A stretch of DNA of 64,000 bases from Azorinus chamasolen (taxonomy: Eukaryota; Mollusca; Bivalvia; Cardiida; Solecurtidae), in the NCBI GenBank assembly GCA_963576725.1, contig OY755252.1, positions 26,928,722 through 26,992,721 on the forward strand, read 5' to 3'. The notes below the pieces were generated by a model. That model saw only the letters and a program-made list of their open reading frames with translations, made no database searches and was not told the origin of the DNA. Positions within the stretch are counted from its first letter, which is position 1; each line of letters starts with the position of its first letter. The translations under genes were made by a program, and so were the position numbers. Positions 45,380-56,254 of this stretch are shown piece by piece.

Positions 45380-45583
45380 CAGTAAAACCTCTCTATAACG
45401 GACACTAAATTACATTAAGTATTTTGTGTTAAAGGCAGGTGGCTGTTTAAAGCAAGGTGAAAGTAAAACAGAACGCTCCTATGGGAGCGTTCTGTTTTAC
45501 TTTCACCTTGCTTTAAACAGCCACCTGCCCTAAATACCAACTAATTAACACAATTTAGTGGCCGTTATAGAGAGGTTTTACTG
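45380..45583. mobile_element. TA-B MITE (best copy)
   Basis: CAGTAAAACCTCTCTATAAC after TA and GAGAGGTTTTACTG before TA, 204 bp; nearly one continuous palindrome around CGCTCCTATGGGAGCG. Confidence 0.9.
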
Positions 45584-45641
45584 TATATTATATGTTAACA
45601 GAGCACGTTTGTAAATGTTAACTAGGGTCACTAATAAAGCA

Positions 45642-45943
45642 CAGTTGAACTTCAATATCTCGAACTTCAAATGAGCATACAAATTACTTCGAGATAACAG
45701 AAGTTCGAGTCAACCGTTTCTAATGTAGACAATTTCGCCAGTTCACAAATGAATGCAGTTCTAGAGTAATGCTGAAAGTTCCTGTAGGAACTTTCAGCAT
45801 CACATTCGACCTGCATTAAGCTGCCACGCGTGTTACTAGATATGCGTAGGGATACATTTTACAACAATTCTGTATTGTAAATTTTGGAAGGACCGACCTT
45901 TTTAGTTCGAGTTATCCGTGTTCGAGATATCAAAGTTTAACTA
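45642..45943. mobile_element. TA-type MITE, divergent ends
   Basis: CAGTTGAACTTCAATATCTC and GAGATATCAAAGTTTAACTA bound about 300 bp; the right core arm CATTAAGCTGCCACG links it to the TA-B group. Confidence 0.65.
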
Positions 45944-46054
45944 TATCTGCTAATAGCCTGATCTGGTGCAATAGTGTCATTCTTCCGATTCGCCAGGCCT
46001 TTTGTAAACAGAATACGTGTAGATCAAAATCAAACAGCTCATGCTTATGAAATG

Positions 46055-46304
46055 TTAACCCTTCTCTTGCTGAATTTTAAAATACATTTCTCCTTCTTTA
46101 CCCCTGTCCTGTTGTATATTTACATATATCTTCACTGTGTACAAGTATTTCGCTGTGCAATCACTGCTGTGGAGTGCACTGGTTGCACAATCAACTTGTA
46201 AATAGTGCAGACCCTGATGAGACAGCTCCTGCAGGAGGTGTCTCATCTGGGTCTTCACTATTTACAGGTAGGTATATTGACGTGAATAGCAAGCGAAAGG
46301 TTAA
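46055..46304. mobile_element. TTAA family E MITE
   Basis: TTAACCCTTCTCTTGCTGAA...GCAAGCGAAAGGTTAA, 250 bp. Core GTAAATAGTGCAGACCCTGA folds around AGCTCCTGCAGGAG; arms T and A. Same family, inverted, at 63105-63352; truncated at 56079-56254. Confidence 0.8.
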
Positions 46305-46689
46305 ATATCAGAACCTACCATTTTAATATAGTATAAAAATTAAGATAATGAATATTCATAAAGTGACTAATTCACGCATATATGCTTATTATGGAAATGG
46401 TTAATACATGTGTGCATGACTACAGTCTCTCTAACACTGCCGCATGAATGTAAAATGTCAAGATTCTGTGGGCGATATATAAAATACTACTCATGTTTGT
46501 TGTTTGTTTGTTTGTTTTATAGAAAACCGCTACTAAAGTGTGAAATGAAATATCGTAATATATCATGTATTGTTTATTTGAGTCCCGGTTCGATCAGAAA
46601 TAAGCTGATTTACCAGGATAACAAATGACGTCACTGACACATTTTACGTCAATTATATTTCCACATTACCGCATTTTGCAACGATATGA

Positions 46690-46771
46690 AAAGCAAACAG
46701 AGCAGATCCTATAGGAACTGTCTGGTTTGCAAAGGCACAGAAAAGTGTATTTATGGAGTAAATGGTTAAAT
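46690..46771. mobile_element. Half of an A'-type MITE
   Basis: A collapsed palindrome (GCAAACAGAGCAGATCCTAT...CTGTCTGGTTTGC) and the right end TTATGGAGTAAATGGTTAA. Confidence 0.6.
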
Positions 46772-47036
46772 GTTTGGGTGTGGAATATGAATGTATAACT
46801 GCATATTCGTCTGTCAGCCTGGCCTGCAAGCTGTTGCATAAAAGTTGTAATAGATCAAGATACACAGTCATATAATAGCCCAGTTATCATAACTTACTGT
46901 CATTATTTACATTAAAGGTAACATGTCTATAAATAACGCGTATTTAGAAATTTTCTCATAACCATTAAAATACTGTTTAGTGTTTTTTATGTATATATTC
47001 TTGAAAAATTTTATAGCAAAAAAATGCATTTGTGAA

Positions 47037-47262
47037 TTAACCCATTCTCGCCAACTGCCGGCTTTATTTGTGCCACTGTAAAACTCATTTTTAAACCATT
47101 GTGATAAATAGAGCATTTGCTCCATAGGAGCAAATGCTCTATTTATCACAATTGTTTAAAAACTACACACTTCTAAAATTAATTTGTCTTTATTAATTTC
47201 TCCTTTTCAGTAGATTATTTCAAAGAGGTTTGGTCTTAAAATAGTTTAAGAGGGAATGAGAT
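47037..47262. mobile_element. TTAA family D MITE
   Basis: TTAACCCATTCTCGCCAAC at the left; the right end is decayed (AGAGGGAATGAG). Core AAACCATTGTGATAAATAG around GCTCCATAGGAGC. Confidence 0.7.
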
Positions 47263-47435
47263 GATAATAATGATTTACAGTGGCACTCATAGAATGTTAT
47301 CTTAGACCAAAATAGTATCACGGTGTGGCGAATATAAACGGAACCAATCGGAACACCTCGGGGAAACAATCGTGACCTTACCGAGTAGTTACGACTGATA
47401 CGAAACTAAGATGTACACGATTATTCTAAAACGTA

Positions 47436-48403
47436 TGGAACGCCATTCTGCCATGCTATTAGCTAAATGCTTAATGCGAAATGCTAAATGCAAAATGCGA
47501 AATGCTTTTTGCCAATTGTGAAAATTGCTAGGGAAAGACCCTGAATGTTCCAAAATGATAGATGTAAATGGCAAATGCGAAATGCTTATTGCTGAATGCA
47601 TGTTTGCACTACTAGCATTGAACAGCACCATTTTTAAAGGGGATGTCCCTACATTTGACGCGGTTCATACACACTTAAAATATACATACCACATTTGTTT
47701 ATATGCTGAAAAGTAGTATATCGCAAAACACCCCATCCAATCACCGTTTACAATGACAAAACATCCATGTGTTTGATATCGCCGATCCCGGTTTTACTCC
47801 CCGATGTTTCAGTTTTATTCGGGTTGAGTTTTAGTTTTGTAACGGTTCGCCCTATTCGCGATTCTCCGACCACTTCCGAGAAAGCTATTACGTAAACAAT
47901 GGAGGGATCGAGTGATCGTCGGCAAAACGCGGAAGAATTTAACGGAAAAGGCCGATAATATTGTGTTGTAGAACAAAAATTATCAGTATTGATGAAATCG
48001 GTTTATTTGTATCACATGGGCATTTTTCGATATAAGTTCAAATTGGGAACTTTCATAATAATGATAGAGCATAACAAATACCAAGTTTTATGATATTATT
48101 GAAAATATGCGATCATTGTAGGGACGTCCTCTTTAAGTGACTATACATTTGCTAGATGCATGTTTGTTTACATTCACGCTTATTGCTTATTGTACTACTA
48201 AAATAAAAATGGTGTTGTTAAATGCTAGCAGTGCAAACATGCATTTAGCAATAAGCATTTCGCATTTCGCATTTGTCATTTACATCCATTATTTGGAACA
48301 TTCCGGTTCTTTTCCTAGCAATTAACACAATTGGCAAAACGCATATCTCATTTTGCATTTAGTATTTCGCATTTAGCAAATAACATGGCAGAATGGCGTT
48401 CCA
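47436..48403. mobile_element. Large TA-flanked foldback element with a nested insertion
   Basis: TGGAACGCCATTCTGCCATG and its complement bound 968 bp, with TA on each side. Long arms contain short AATGCGAAATGCTAAATGC repeats. A second element (47634-48136) sits between the arms. Confidence 0.75.
47634..48136. mobile_element. Nested TTAA-flanked element with AAGGGGATGTCCC ends
   Basis: TTAAAGGGGATGTCCCTACA and TGTAGGGACGTCCTCTTTAA face each other across 503 bp. TTAA ends fit piggyBac or Kolobok type elements. No coding frame inside. Confidence 0.65.
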
Positions 48404-48567
48404 TATAAAACGAATAAAAATATTCGACAAACTTTGGCACATGTAAATGAATATCCGTAAGTTACTTACACACTGTACTTGTTTTTGTTAAAACAAACTT
48501 TTTTTTTCTAAAACACGTCATTTATAGACACGTTGTCTTAAAAGCACATTGTTGCTGCACGAGTAAA

Positions 48568-48842
48568 TCACATAATTGAGCACCTGTCTTGAAGCTTGGA
48601 AGACTTTCTATTGTCAGGCCTGCGTCCATTCCACACACCAATATCCCTAGCCTCTGTGAGAATAAACTCCTCTACCTCTACACCGTAAAATATGTCAATA
48701 TCATTCAAACTCATTTTGGACACGTTCACTGGAACCGATTCTTTCGCAATGGCGGTTCTCACGTTGTCAATAAATGAAGAACAACCAAGGGGTCCTCCAA
48801 GGTAATTTCTGGTTGCCAGTTCTAGACTGCATTCCGGCAGGG
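48568..48842 (-). CDS. Gene B exon 4
   Basis: A 275-nt exon after GTCTACTTTTCAG, phase 1, running ALPECSLELATRNYLGGPLG through to a TGA. It is terminal if the stop at 48568-48570 is used. Confidence 0.6.
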
Positions 48843-51279
48843 CTGAAAAGTAGACAAATTATAGTAGAACATGTCCTAAGCTGTCATTTAAATTATTAAA
48901 CATAAGAGTCTTACAAAACAGGTGGTTGGTTAATGCAGAGCATCATCATAGGAGCTTTCTGCATTACTTTTGACCTCTATGAAGCTACCGCCTGTCTTAC
49001 AGACCCACAATTAGACCTCTTTTTATGGTCGCTGAAGACAGGTTTCATTGTATATTACAAACCAGAGATAACTGTCATTTCACCACCAAAGCCTATATTT
49101 GGCTATTTTTCCATTCTCAGTCAGATCAATTTATGTGGGGGGATTGGTAGTCCTAGAAGATCAGTATAGTATGACCAGATGTTACCTGTCAGTCGAATCA
49201 GTGTATAGCGTATGGTATGATCAAGTGTGAGTCAGTCGGGTCGGTAACGTATAGTATGTCCAGATGTGAGTTACCTGTTAGTCGAATCGGTGTATGACGC
49301 ATGGTACGTCCTTAGAACATGTAATTTGACCAGATCTGAGCTATCTGTCAGTCGGATCGGTAACGTATAGTATGTCCAGATGTGAGTTACCTGCTAGTCG
49401 AATCGGTGTATGACGCATAGTACGTCCTTAGAACATGTAGTATGACCAGACGTGAGTTGCCTGCCAGTCGAATCGGTGTACAAACTATAGTACATGTATG
49501 TCCATATGTGAGTTACCTGCCAGTCGAATCGATGTATGACGCATAGTGTGTCCTTTGAACATGTAGTTTGACCAGATGTGAGTTACCTGCCAGTTACCTG
49601 CCAGTCGAATCAGCGTATAGTATGTCCATATGTGAGTTACCTGCCAGTCGAATCAGCGTATAGTATGTCCATATAACATGTAGTATGACCAGATGTGAGT
49701 TACCTGCCAGTCGAATCGGTGTACAACCATATGTGAGTTACCTGCCAGTCGAATCGGTGTACAACCATATGTGAGTTACCTGTCAGTCGATTCGGCGTAT
49801 GACGTATAGTATGTCCATATAACATGTAGTATGACCAGATGTGAGTTACATGCCAGTCGAATCGGTGTACACATATAGTATGTCCATATGTGAGATACCT
49901 GTCAGTCGAATCGGTGTATAACGTATAGTACGACCAGATGCAAGTTACCTGCCAGTCGAATAAGTGTATAACGTATAATATGCCCATATAACATACATGT
50001 ATAGTATGACCAGATGTGAGTCACCTGTCAGTCGAGTCAGTGTATGATCAGGTGTGAATTATCTGACAGTCTGATCGGTGTATAACGCATCGTATGATCA
50101 TATAACATGAAGTATGACCAGATGTTATTTACTTGTCAGTCGGATCGGTGTATAACGCATCGTATGGTCATATGACATGTAGTATGGCCAGATGTTATTT
50201 ACTTGTCAGTCGGATCGGTGTATAACGCATCGTATGGTCATATAACATATAGTATTTCCAGATGTTATTTACTTGTCAGTCGGATCGGTGTATAACGTAT
50301 CGTATGATCATATAACATGTAGTATGACCAGATGTGAGTTACCTGTCAGTCAAATCAGTGTATAGTATTGCCAGATGTGAGTTATCTGTCAGTCGAATCA
50401 GTATATAACGTATAGTGTGTTCATCTGCCGGTACACTCAAGCCCCATATCCTAACTTCAGATCTCCCTTTTCCGAAGATGTTTCATTGTTCCTACGATAA
50501 CACATTACTTAAAGAAACGAACGAGAATGTACATCGTCTGATGTTTAAGAAATGGTTGCCCCTCAACGCTGAGGTTCGAATCCCCGCTTGGCATTTGGAT
50601 TTTTCATGTAAGGATACCTTCAACTGGCTTGCGGTAGGTCGATGGTTCTACCTGGGTGTTCTATGCACGGGGCGAAGCAATTTGTTTCGTGTACGGAAAC
50701 CCCTATGGACTTTCTCAACCTGTAATTGGCTAGAAGTGGCGATATGATTGAAATACGTAAAGATACGTAAAACCTGTACAAAAGTAACAAACAAACGAAC
50801 GGACGAACGAGCAAGTGAACGAACGAACGGACGAACGAATTAACAAACAAACAAACAACAAACGAATTAACAAACACACAAACAAAACAAAACAAAACAA
50901 AACAAACAAAACAAAACAAAACAAAAACACATTACTACAAGTGCCAACGAACAAGTGTGTACATGTACCTCTTTGGTTATTTAAGAAATGGTATGCCGGA
51001 ATGACGGACTGGGGATCTAGGAGGTGAAGCTTGACAAACAAAATATTCATCTCCGTGTTGAAGTCCTCCTCAGTGGCCTGGCCGCGGATGATTCTCTGTA
51101 GCCAGTGCATTGTCCATGAAGGTTCCATAATACTATCGATGATTTTCTCCGCCCATTCCTGACTGTAAAATAGAAGTTAAACATTTGGATGTCAATTCAG
51201 TCCAGTTGTGTTTGCCATATACAACGAGGATACACAGTAGAACCTATCCTAAGCAACGATCATTTTATTATTATTATTA

Positions 51280-51316
<37 letters not shown>

Positions 51317-51338
51317 GTTATTATTGTTGTCGTTATTA

Positions 51339-51382
<44 letters not shown>

Positions 51383-51406
51383 ATTATTATTATCACCATC
51401 ATCACA

Positions 51407-51462
<56 letters not shown>

Positions 51463-54329
51463 TATCATCATCATCATCATTATCATCATCATCATCACCA
51501 TCATTTGTATTTTCATATTACTAATATGAAAGTCCAGTTTAGAGAGGTGTTTACTGTATATGAAACACATTGATGTAATAATAAGGCAACATGCGTAACC
51601 CGGTGAGGTGACCTTTATTAGTTATACGTGTATTTAGATTTACATATACCATGTCGACTAATGTGTTTTTATCAGAGGCAATAATCATACAGCTGCAATA
51701 TTGTCATCTGTAATTACGTATACAATGAAAGTGGCATTCTATATTAATGACGCTGGCATTTATGCCTTTGAATAGGGAACGAATGCAATGGCCTTTGTAA
51801 ACAGGGTAGACCCATATCAGAGGTCTTCTTGGGGAAGTATCTGATCAAGGTCTGCACTGTTGGTCAGTCAAAGTCCTCTTTCAAAATATTCCCTTTCTAA
51901 CTGAATGAACAGTCACGCTATTGTTTAACAGTGATTGGACATTCTACTTTGCAAAATCATGTAAATGGATAAAGGGCCTAAACTTAGAAGCCATTTTATT
52001 GGCCGCTGCTGGGAGGTGTCACTGTATATTTTTAACTGTTAGGGTCTACACTATTTGCCATTCAGAGTCCTCTCACAGTTCATACTCTTTGCTACTATAT
52101 TGTTAAACAGTGATGAACTATTTCTGTTTTAACATTCAACATTTAATTTGTTAATCCTCTGAACTCAGGACAGGCATGTGCTCTCATTTGCAAACAGCGT
52201 AGACTTAGATCAGAGGGCTCTCAATCAGCAAGTTTACGCATTTCATATCGAGTGGACTCTATAGTTAAACACTGATGGGCTATCCCATTCTGATAGTTCG
52301 GTGTTGAAAGGGTTTACACTCCTAAAACAGTTTGCCGTTTTATTTGCCGATGTAGCGGTACTGTAGCAACTTACCCGTCATCGTCGACAAAGTCTTGCAG
52401 ACTAACATCCAACTTTTTGTTTTTCACCACGTCTGGATACAGTTTTGTATACAAGGAAAATCCTGTAATGAAATCAAGCGAAATATTTTACTCTCTGCTT
52501 CTCGCTAGGATTCAAAATGTATGTTACTAAGTCAATAGTTTCCCAAAAATCAAACAAATGAGTGAATGGAAACGAAGAAAATGTTGTGGCAGACCAGCCA
52601 GCATTTTGTCACAGCGTGTTTTGTTCGTTTCAAACTTCCAACATAATGGGTATTGAAAGAGGCTGAGAAACAAGCAAGTACGGTTTAGACTATTCTTGAC
52701 CTTTATCCGATATACATATGCAATAACAAAACACCTCTATACCGGACATTAAAAATAGTATCAATTTTCGTCGGTTAATGGCAGCTTAATGCAGGATGGA
52801 GGTCATGCTGAAAGTTAACAAATGATTTTCGTCCTGTGTCCACTGCCCTGTTTGCGTATGGAATGATACAGACATTGTTCTACACTTTTTAACAGGGAAA
52901 AAAACACATTTCCTTCTCCGATACATGTAAAATAATTAGATAATTAGTATTAACGAGGTCATTATTTCTTATATAAAAAAGTGAAGAAATTGGTTAATTT
53001 CGAGACTGAAATTTAAATCAAGACAAAAAATTGTAGATTTCTGGTGAAATACTTCACAGAAAACCCATGAGCATGTTTATACATACGTGTACATGATGTT
53101 TATACATACTTATACATGTGTTTCGTTGATGAAGAACGGCGTGATATACAGCAGAGCATGTCCCCAGCAGCCAGTCATTTATTGAACATAGGACTCTTAA
53201 GAAGCAGGTGGTTGCTTAATGCATGGAAAAGTAATACAGAAACCTTCTAATTGTGCGTCTGTACGGCAGGTGGTAACTTAATACAGGTCGAAAGTACTAC
53301 AGAAACCTCCTATAGGTGCTTTCTGCATTACTTTTGACCTGTATTAAGCAACCACGTGATGGTCAGCACTACTGTTCAATAAATGAATGGCCGCTTAGGA
53401 CAGGTTAGATACTGTATGTCAAACCTTTCGCAATGGACGCGACATCTGATCAAAGCTAAAACTGCCATTCAATACTGATGGTGCATGTAATTTGTTCATG
53501 TAATTACTGTATGAATATCAATACGGGGAAGGTTTACAATAGTATATGATACAAGAAGATTTATCCGTGGCAAAAACTGTAGATTGAGATCTATATCATT
53601 TCAGAAGCAAACAGAGCGGAGTCTTATCAACAGGTTCCTACAAGAGCCGTTTGATATGGGTTTATGCTGTTCACAAAATCGTTTAAATGTGTGAAATTCA
53701 ATGCACACCTTAGCTAGGCGTCAGGTTTACACCGTTGTCGCTTATCTATATCTACACTGTTTGGAAACACACAAGAGCACAGCTATTCCCATGCTTAGGT
53801 TCACTTGTAAACCAACACTTTTGAATGAAATGCATGTCAAGGGGTACCATACAGCATGGATTAGGTATTCAGAAATATTTCACTTACCTAATTTCTTCCA
53901 ATGCACACTTTCGTATATCTCACGGAGTGCGTCTTCCAAATTGTTTCTTTCTATTGTACAACTAAATTTGAACTCATCATTACACTGTGAAATAGCCTTT
54001 GCAACCATGGCAACAGCTAGTCTATCAACCGGTAATCCTCGTAGGTCATCCTCTTGAAGTTTGGTACTAATCGTCACTTCCGGAAAGAAGAGTCTGCGCA
54101 CTGAAGGTTGAAGCTGTATACAATTCATTAACAATTCTCGTGATGCTTCAACCACCATATCGACGCCATTTTGAAACGGTGTTAAACTTAGTAACAAATC
54201 CAGTGTCAATTTAGACTTATTTTGTTGCTTTGGAGACCTTTTAGAAAGGTCTTCTCTCTTTTTTACGACAGTTCTTTTCACTGTTTTGAAGGAAGACGCT
54301 CTGCTAACTTCCGTTGGTCGCATTTTCAT
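48568..54329 (-). CDS. Gene B: unrecognised four-exon protein
   Basis: Minus-strand exons 54329-53888, 52462-52375, 51162-50969 and 48842-48568 join with GT/AG borders and matching phases (1, 2, 1). The sum is 999 nt, 332 residues plus stop. The start ATG at 54329 has ACC before it and an in-frame TAA 9 bases upstream, so it is well supported. The N-terminal ~45 residues are basic. The rest looks helical and globular (LLLSLTPFQNGVDMVVEASR, then QEWAEKIIDSIMEPSWTMHW, then a last exon rich in acidic residues). No transmembrane segment or signal peptide is seen. I do not recognise the family. The last exon ends at TGA 48568, but a weak donor AG|GTGCTC 20 bp earlier would allow a further exon, and no AATAAA lies close downstream. 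Confidence 0.65.
48913..49052. mobile_element. Degenerate TA-B MITE in gene B
   Basis: CAGGTGGTTGGTTAATGCAG and the inverse ending GCTACCGCCTGTC form the core; the right flank ends GACAGGTTTCATTGTA. It lies in gene B intron 3. Confidence 0.55.
49165..50425. repeat. Minisatellite, ~50-bp unit, in gene B intron 3
   Basis: About 20 degenerate copies of a ~50-bp motif (GTATGACCAGATGTGAGTTA, then CCTGCCAGTCGAATCGGTGT and ATAACGTATA), some paired with a ~20-bp spacer (GTATGTCCATATAACATGTA) into a ~70-bp or ~120-bp higher-order unit. On gene B's sense strand most copies contain CAGGTAACTC, a splice-donor-like string. Confidence 0.85.
50540..50932 (+). mobile_element. MetaSINE-like SINE
   Basis: Box B-like GGTTCGAATCC at 50573 ends a degraded tRNA-like head. 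The body has AACTGGCTTGCGGTAGGTCG and ATGGTTCTACC, which I recall as the conserved central domain of the MetaSINE superfamily in molluscs, then GTGGCGATATGA and an A-rich tail ACGTAAAACC running into an AACAA microsatellite. Family assignment is from memory and the 5' end is uncertain. Confidence 0.5.
50783..50932 (+). repeat. (AACAAACG / AACAA)n microsatellite at the SINE tail
   Basis: ACAAACAAACGAACGGACGA grades into AACAAAACAAAACA runs. It lies just downstream, in gene B sense, of the exon 3 donor. Confidence 0.85.
50969..51162 (-). CDS. Gene B exon 3
   Basis: A 194-nt exon between TCTATTTTACAG and CAAAGAG|GTACATG, phase 2 to phase 1. It encodes 64 full codons from QEWAEKIIDS to AYHFLNNQR. 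The acceptor is 100 bp from a long trinucleotide microsatellite. Confidence 0.7.
51264..51510. repeat. (ATT)n-(ATC)n compound microsatellite
   Basis: TTATTATTATT runs shift to TCATCATCATC runs over about 245 bp, in gene B intron 2. The frames across it are spurious poly-Ile/Met/Leu. Confidence 0.95.
51795..51865. repeat. AAACAG-type palindrome
   Basis: GTAAACAGGGTAGACCCATA...TGATCAAGGTCTGCACTGTT, arms A and T at the asymmetric site; gene B intron 2. Confidence 0.7.
52151..52320. mobile_element. Degenerate TTAA family H MITE
   Basis: TTAATCCTCTGAACTC, GCAAACAGCGTAGACTTAGA and the flank AACACTGATGGGCTATCCCA...GTTGAAAGGGTTT recur near 58738-58870 and 60067-60270. Confidence 0.5.
52375..52462 (-). 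CDS. Gene B exon 2
   Basis: An 88-nt exon between CATTACAG and GACGG|GTAAGT, entering in phase 1 and leaving in phase 2. It encodes FSLYTKLYPDVVKNKKLD and an acidic DFVDDD end. Confidence 0.7.
53160..53418. mobile_element. Tandem-duplicated TA-B remnant
   Basis: Core arms occur three times (GCAGGTGGTTGCTTAATGCA at 53201, GGCAGGTGGTAACTTAATAC at 53263, and the inverse ending GCAACCACGTG at 53356), so one arm is duplicated. The right flank ends GACAGGTTAGATACTGTA. Confidence 0.6.
53607..53672. repeat. AAACAG-type palindrome
   Basis: GCAAACAGAGCGGAGTCTTA...TGATATGGGTTTATGCTGTT, arms T and A; gene B intron 1. Confidence 0.6.
53888..54329 (-). CDS. Gene B exon 1 (coding part)
   Basis: A 442-nt exon, ATG to TTAG|GTAAGTG (phase 1). 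It encodes 147 residues, beginning MKMRPTEVSRASS and ending HWKKL plus a split Gly. A 5' UTR acceptor TTCTCTCTCCAG lies at about 54399-54410, so a non-coding leader exon upstream is likely. Confidence 0.7.
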
Positions 54330-54450
54330 GGTTTTGCATTAGGCAGGTAGGGGAAATAGTGGATTCTGTCAGACGGTCATCTCGAGTTGTCTTTATACCT
54401 GGAGAGAGAATGAGAGTAGTTGTCAGCTTCATGTCATACATGGTAATGTA

Positions 54451-54672
54451 CAGTAGAAACCCTCAACAGCGAATAGAGAGCAGTGTCATTTGAAGCATGT
54501 GGATGTTTTTGAATAAGCATCTATAGAGGCAGGTGGTCAGGACCTACTTAATAGATGGTAGAAGTAATGCAGAAAGCTCCTGTCGGAGCCTTCTGCTCAA
54601 CTTTCGTCCTGCATTTAGCCTCAACCTAGCTTTACGACCAAGATTTATTATTCTTCTATGCGTTCACTAGAG
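54451..54672. mobile_element. Degenerate TA-B MITE upstream of gene B
   Basis: CAGTAGAAACCCTC after TA, the core AAGCTCCTGTCGGAGCCTT, and a decayed right end. It lies about 120 bp 5' of gene B's start codon. Confidence 0.6.
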
Positions 54673-55187
54673 AAAGGATTTATTCATATATAAACATTGC
54701 TATACTAAAACTAACTATTTAGGTTTGCAACCAGTGTAGAAATAGACCAATTTAAAATACGATGTCTTAACGAGTTTTGAACTGACGCTGTTGAACCGGA
54801 ACAATCATTGCGATTTAAACGCGGCGGCTGAAATGGTTGTTCACTGTTTGCAAAGTCTAGATGTCAGTTTTCGTATAACAAGCTTCATTTCTATAAGCAT
54901 CTGATATAAAGATCTGACATACAGGTTTCATTATGAGCTTATGTGCGTGCCTAGTGTAGACTCAAACTTGTAGCCAAGGGCATTATTAGTGCCGGGTAGG
55001 GTACAAGCATCGTCGTCAATGATCGGAAGTCGATTTGATCATCTAGAGACTGATCTAATTCACAAATATACTTCATTACTAAGTAGCTCTGGTTATTCAT
55101 AACGTCTAGCATAACATCTAGTATAACATTATTTTAACTGATCCAACGTACAGTTCCAGCGATTGTTAACTGAAGATAAAATTAGTC
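54673..55187. other. Intergenic, no feature recognised
   Basis: AT-rich sequence upstream of gene B with no clear gene, palindrome or microsatellite. Confidence 0.5.
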
Positions 55188-55407
55188 TTAACTCATTCTC
55201 TCCTAGGCTATTTTTAGACCCATCCTCTTTGAATAAATCTACCGAAAATGAACTTTAACTATAGAAACGGAGAGTTTTAGAATCGTGTAGTCGTGAAACC
55301 ATTGTGATAAATAGAGCATTAGCAAATGCTCTATTTGTATCACAATGGTTTCAAAACGTGAATTTTATAGAGGCGCAAAAATGCGTCACTAGGGGGTAAT
55401 GTGTTAA
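55188..55407. mobile_element. TTAA family D MITE
   Basis: TTAACTCATTCTCTCCTAGG at the left; CACTAGGGGGTAATGTGTTAA-like right end. Core GAAACCATTGTGATAAATAG and complement with a shortened centre. Confidence 0.75.
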
Positions 55408-55806
55408 AAAGCGACCACTTGCAAAGAGATTGTATTCTATCGAGAGTTCGTGTAATTCGGCGTCCAGTTAGGATACAAGCTGTTTGACACTCGACCGGTA
55501 ATGTCTGAAAACCCTTGAGCGATATTTCTAAGCTAGCTGCAGTTCAAACTTTAAGCAGGTGTCATTTTGTCGGCCTGATAAACTCATGCATGACACACCA
55601 GTACGCGTCGTAACTAGCACAATTCAAATGTCTCGAAATTTAACACGCATTATTCAATTATGTATTGAAAATGATAATTATCATGAAGGAACACAATCAT
55701 TACATATACATATGGTTTGTGCTATTCAATGCAGTTAAAGCTGTGATAATTGAATGTTCTAGAACGTTTTAACAGTTAAATCTATCTATACCGAATTTTT
55801 AAATTA

Positions 55807-56002
55807 CAGTAAACCCCTTCTAAACCGGATGTTACATGTAGTATAGATATCGGGCTTGGAGACAGGCAGTTGCTTAATGCAGGCTGAAAGTCATAGAAGA
55901 GCTTTTTGCATGACTTCAATCCTGAATTAAGCAGCAGCCTGCCTAAAATATCTGAATTGTTCTCTACTATATAAATAATTCCGGTTTAGAGATTCTTTGC
56001 TG
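55807..56002. mobile_element. TA-B MITE
   Basis: CAGTAAACCCCTTCTAAACC after TA; GGTTTAGAGATTCTTTGCTG before TA. Core GACAGGCAGTTGCTTAATGC. Confidence 0.75.
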
Positions 56003-56078
56003 TAGTATCAATGCATGTCTGTAAAACAGGTGGTAGCTTAATGTAGGATAAAAGTCTTGACTTAAACTATCTAAATTA

Positions 56079-56254
56079 TTAACCTTTCTCTTGCTGAATT
56101 TTAAAATACATTTCTCCTTCTTTACACATGCCCTGTTGTATAATTACATATATCTTCACTGTGTACAAGTATTTCGCTGTGCAATCACTGCTGTGACGTG
56201 CACTGGTTGCACAATCAACTTGTAAATAGTGCAGACCCTGATGAGACAGCTCCT
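56079..56254. mobile_element. TTAA family E MITE, right part missing
   Basis: Matches 46055-46304 from TTAACCTTTCTCTTGCTGAA to AGACAGCTCCT at the palindrome centre, then switches to A'-type sequence (AATGAATATTCATGTAAGAA). The join is at the hairpin tip. Confidence 0.75.

Larger units (their letters stand above)
52463..53887 (-). other. Gene B intron 1 with MITE remnants
   Basis: Contains TA-B fragments at about 52731-52850 and 53160-53418 and an AAACAG-type palindrome at 53607-53672. The remaining sequence shows nothing recognisable. Confidence 0.6.

Noticed and set aside
50620..51128. 99- and 132-residue minus-strand frames near gene B exon 3
   Set aside because: The 132-residue frame is exon 3 read through into the AACAA repeat; the real exon ends at the donor at 50969. 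The other frame is repeat only.
51185..51570. Long frames of Ile/Leu/Met across the ATT/ATC microsatellite
   Set aside because: Trinucleotide repeats stay open in several frames on both strands; not coding.
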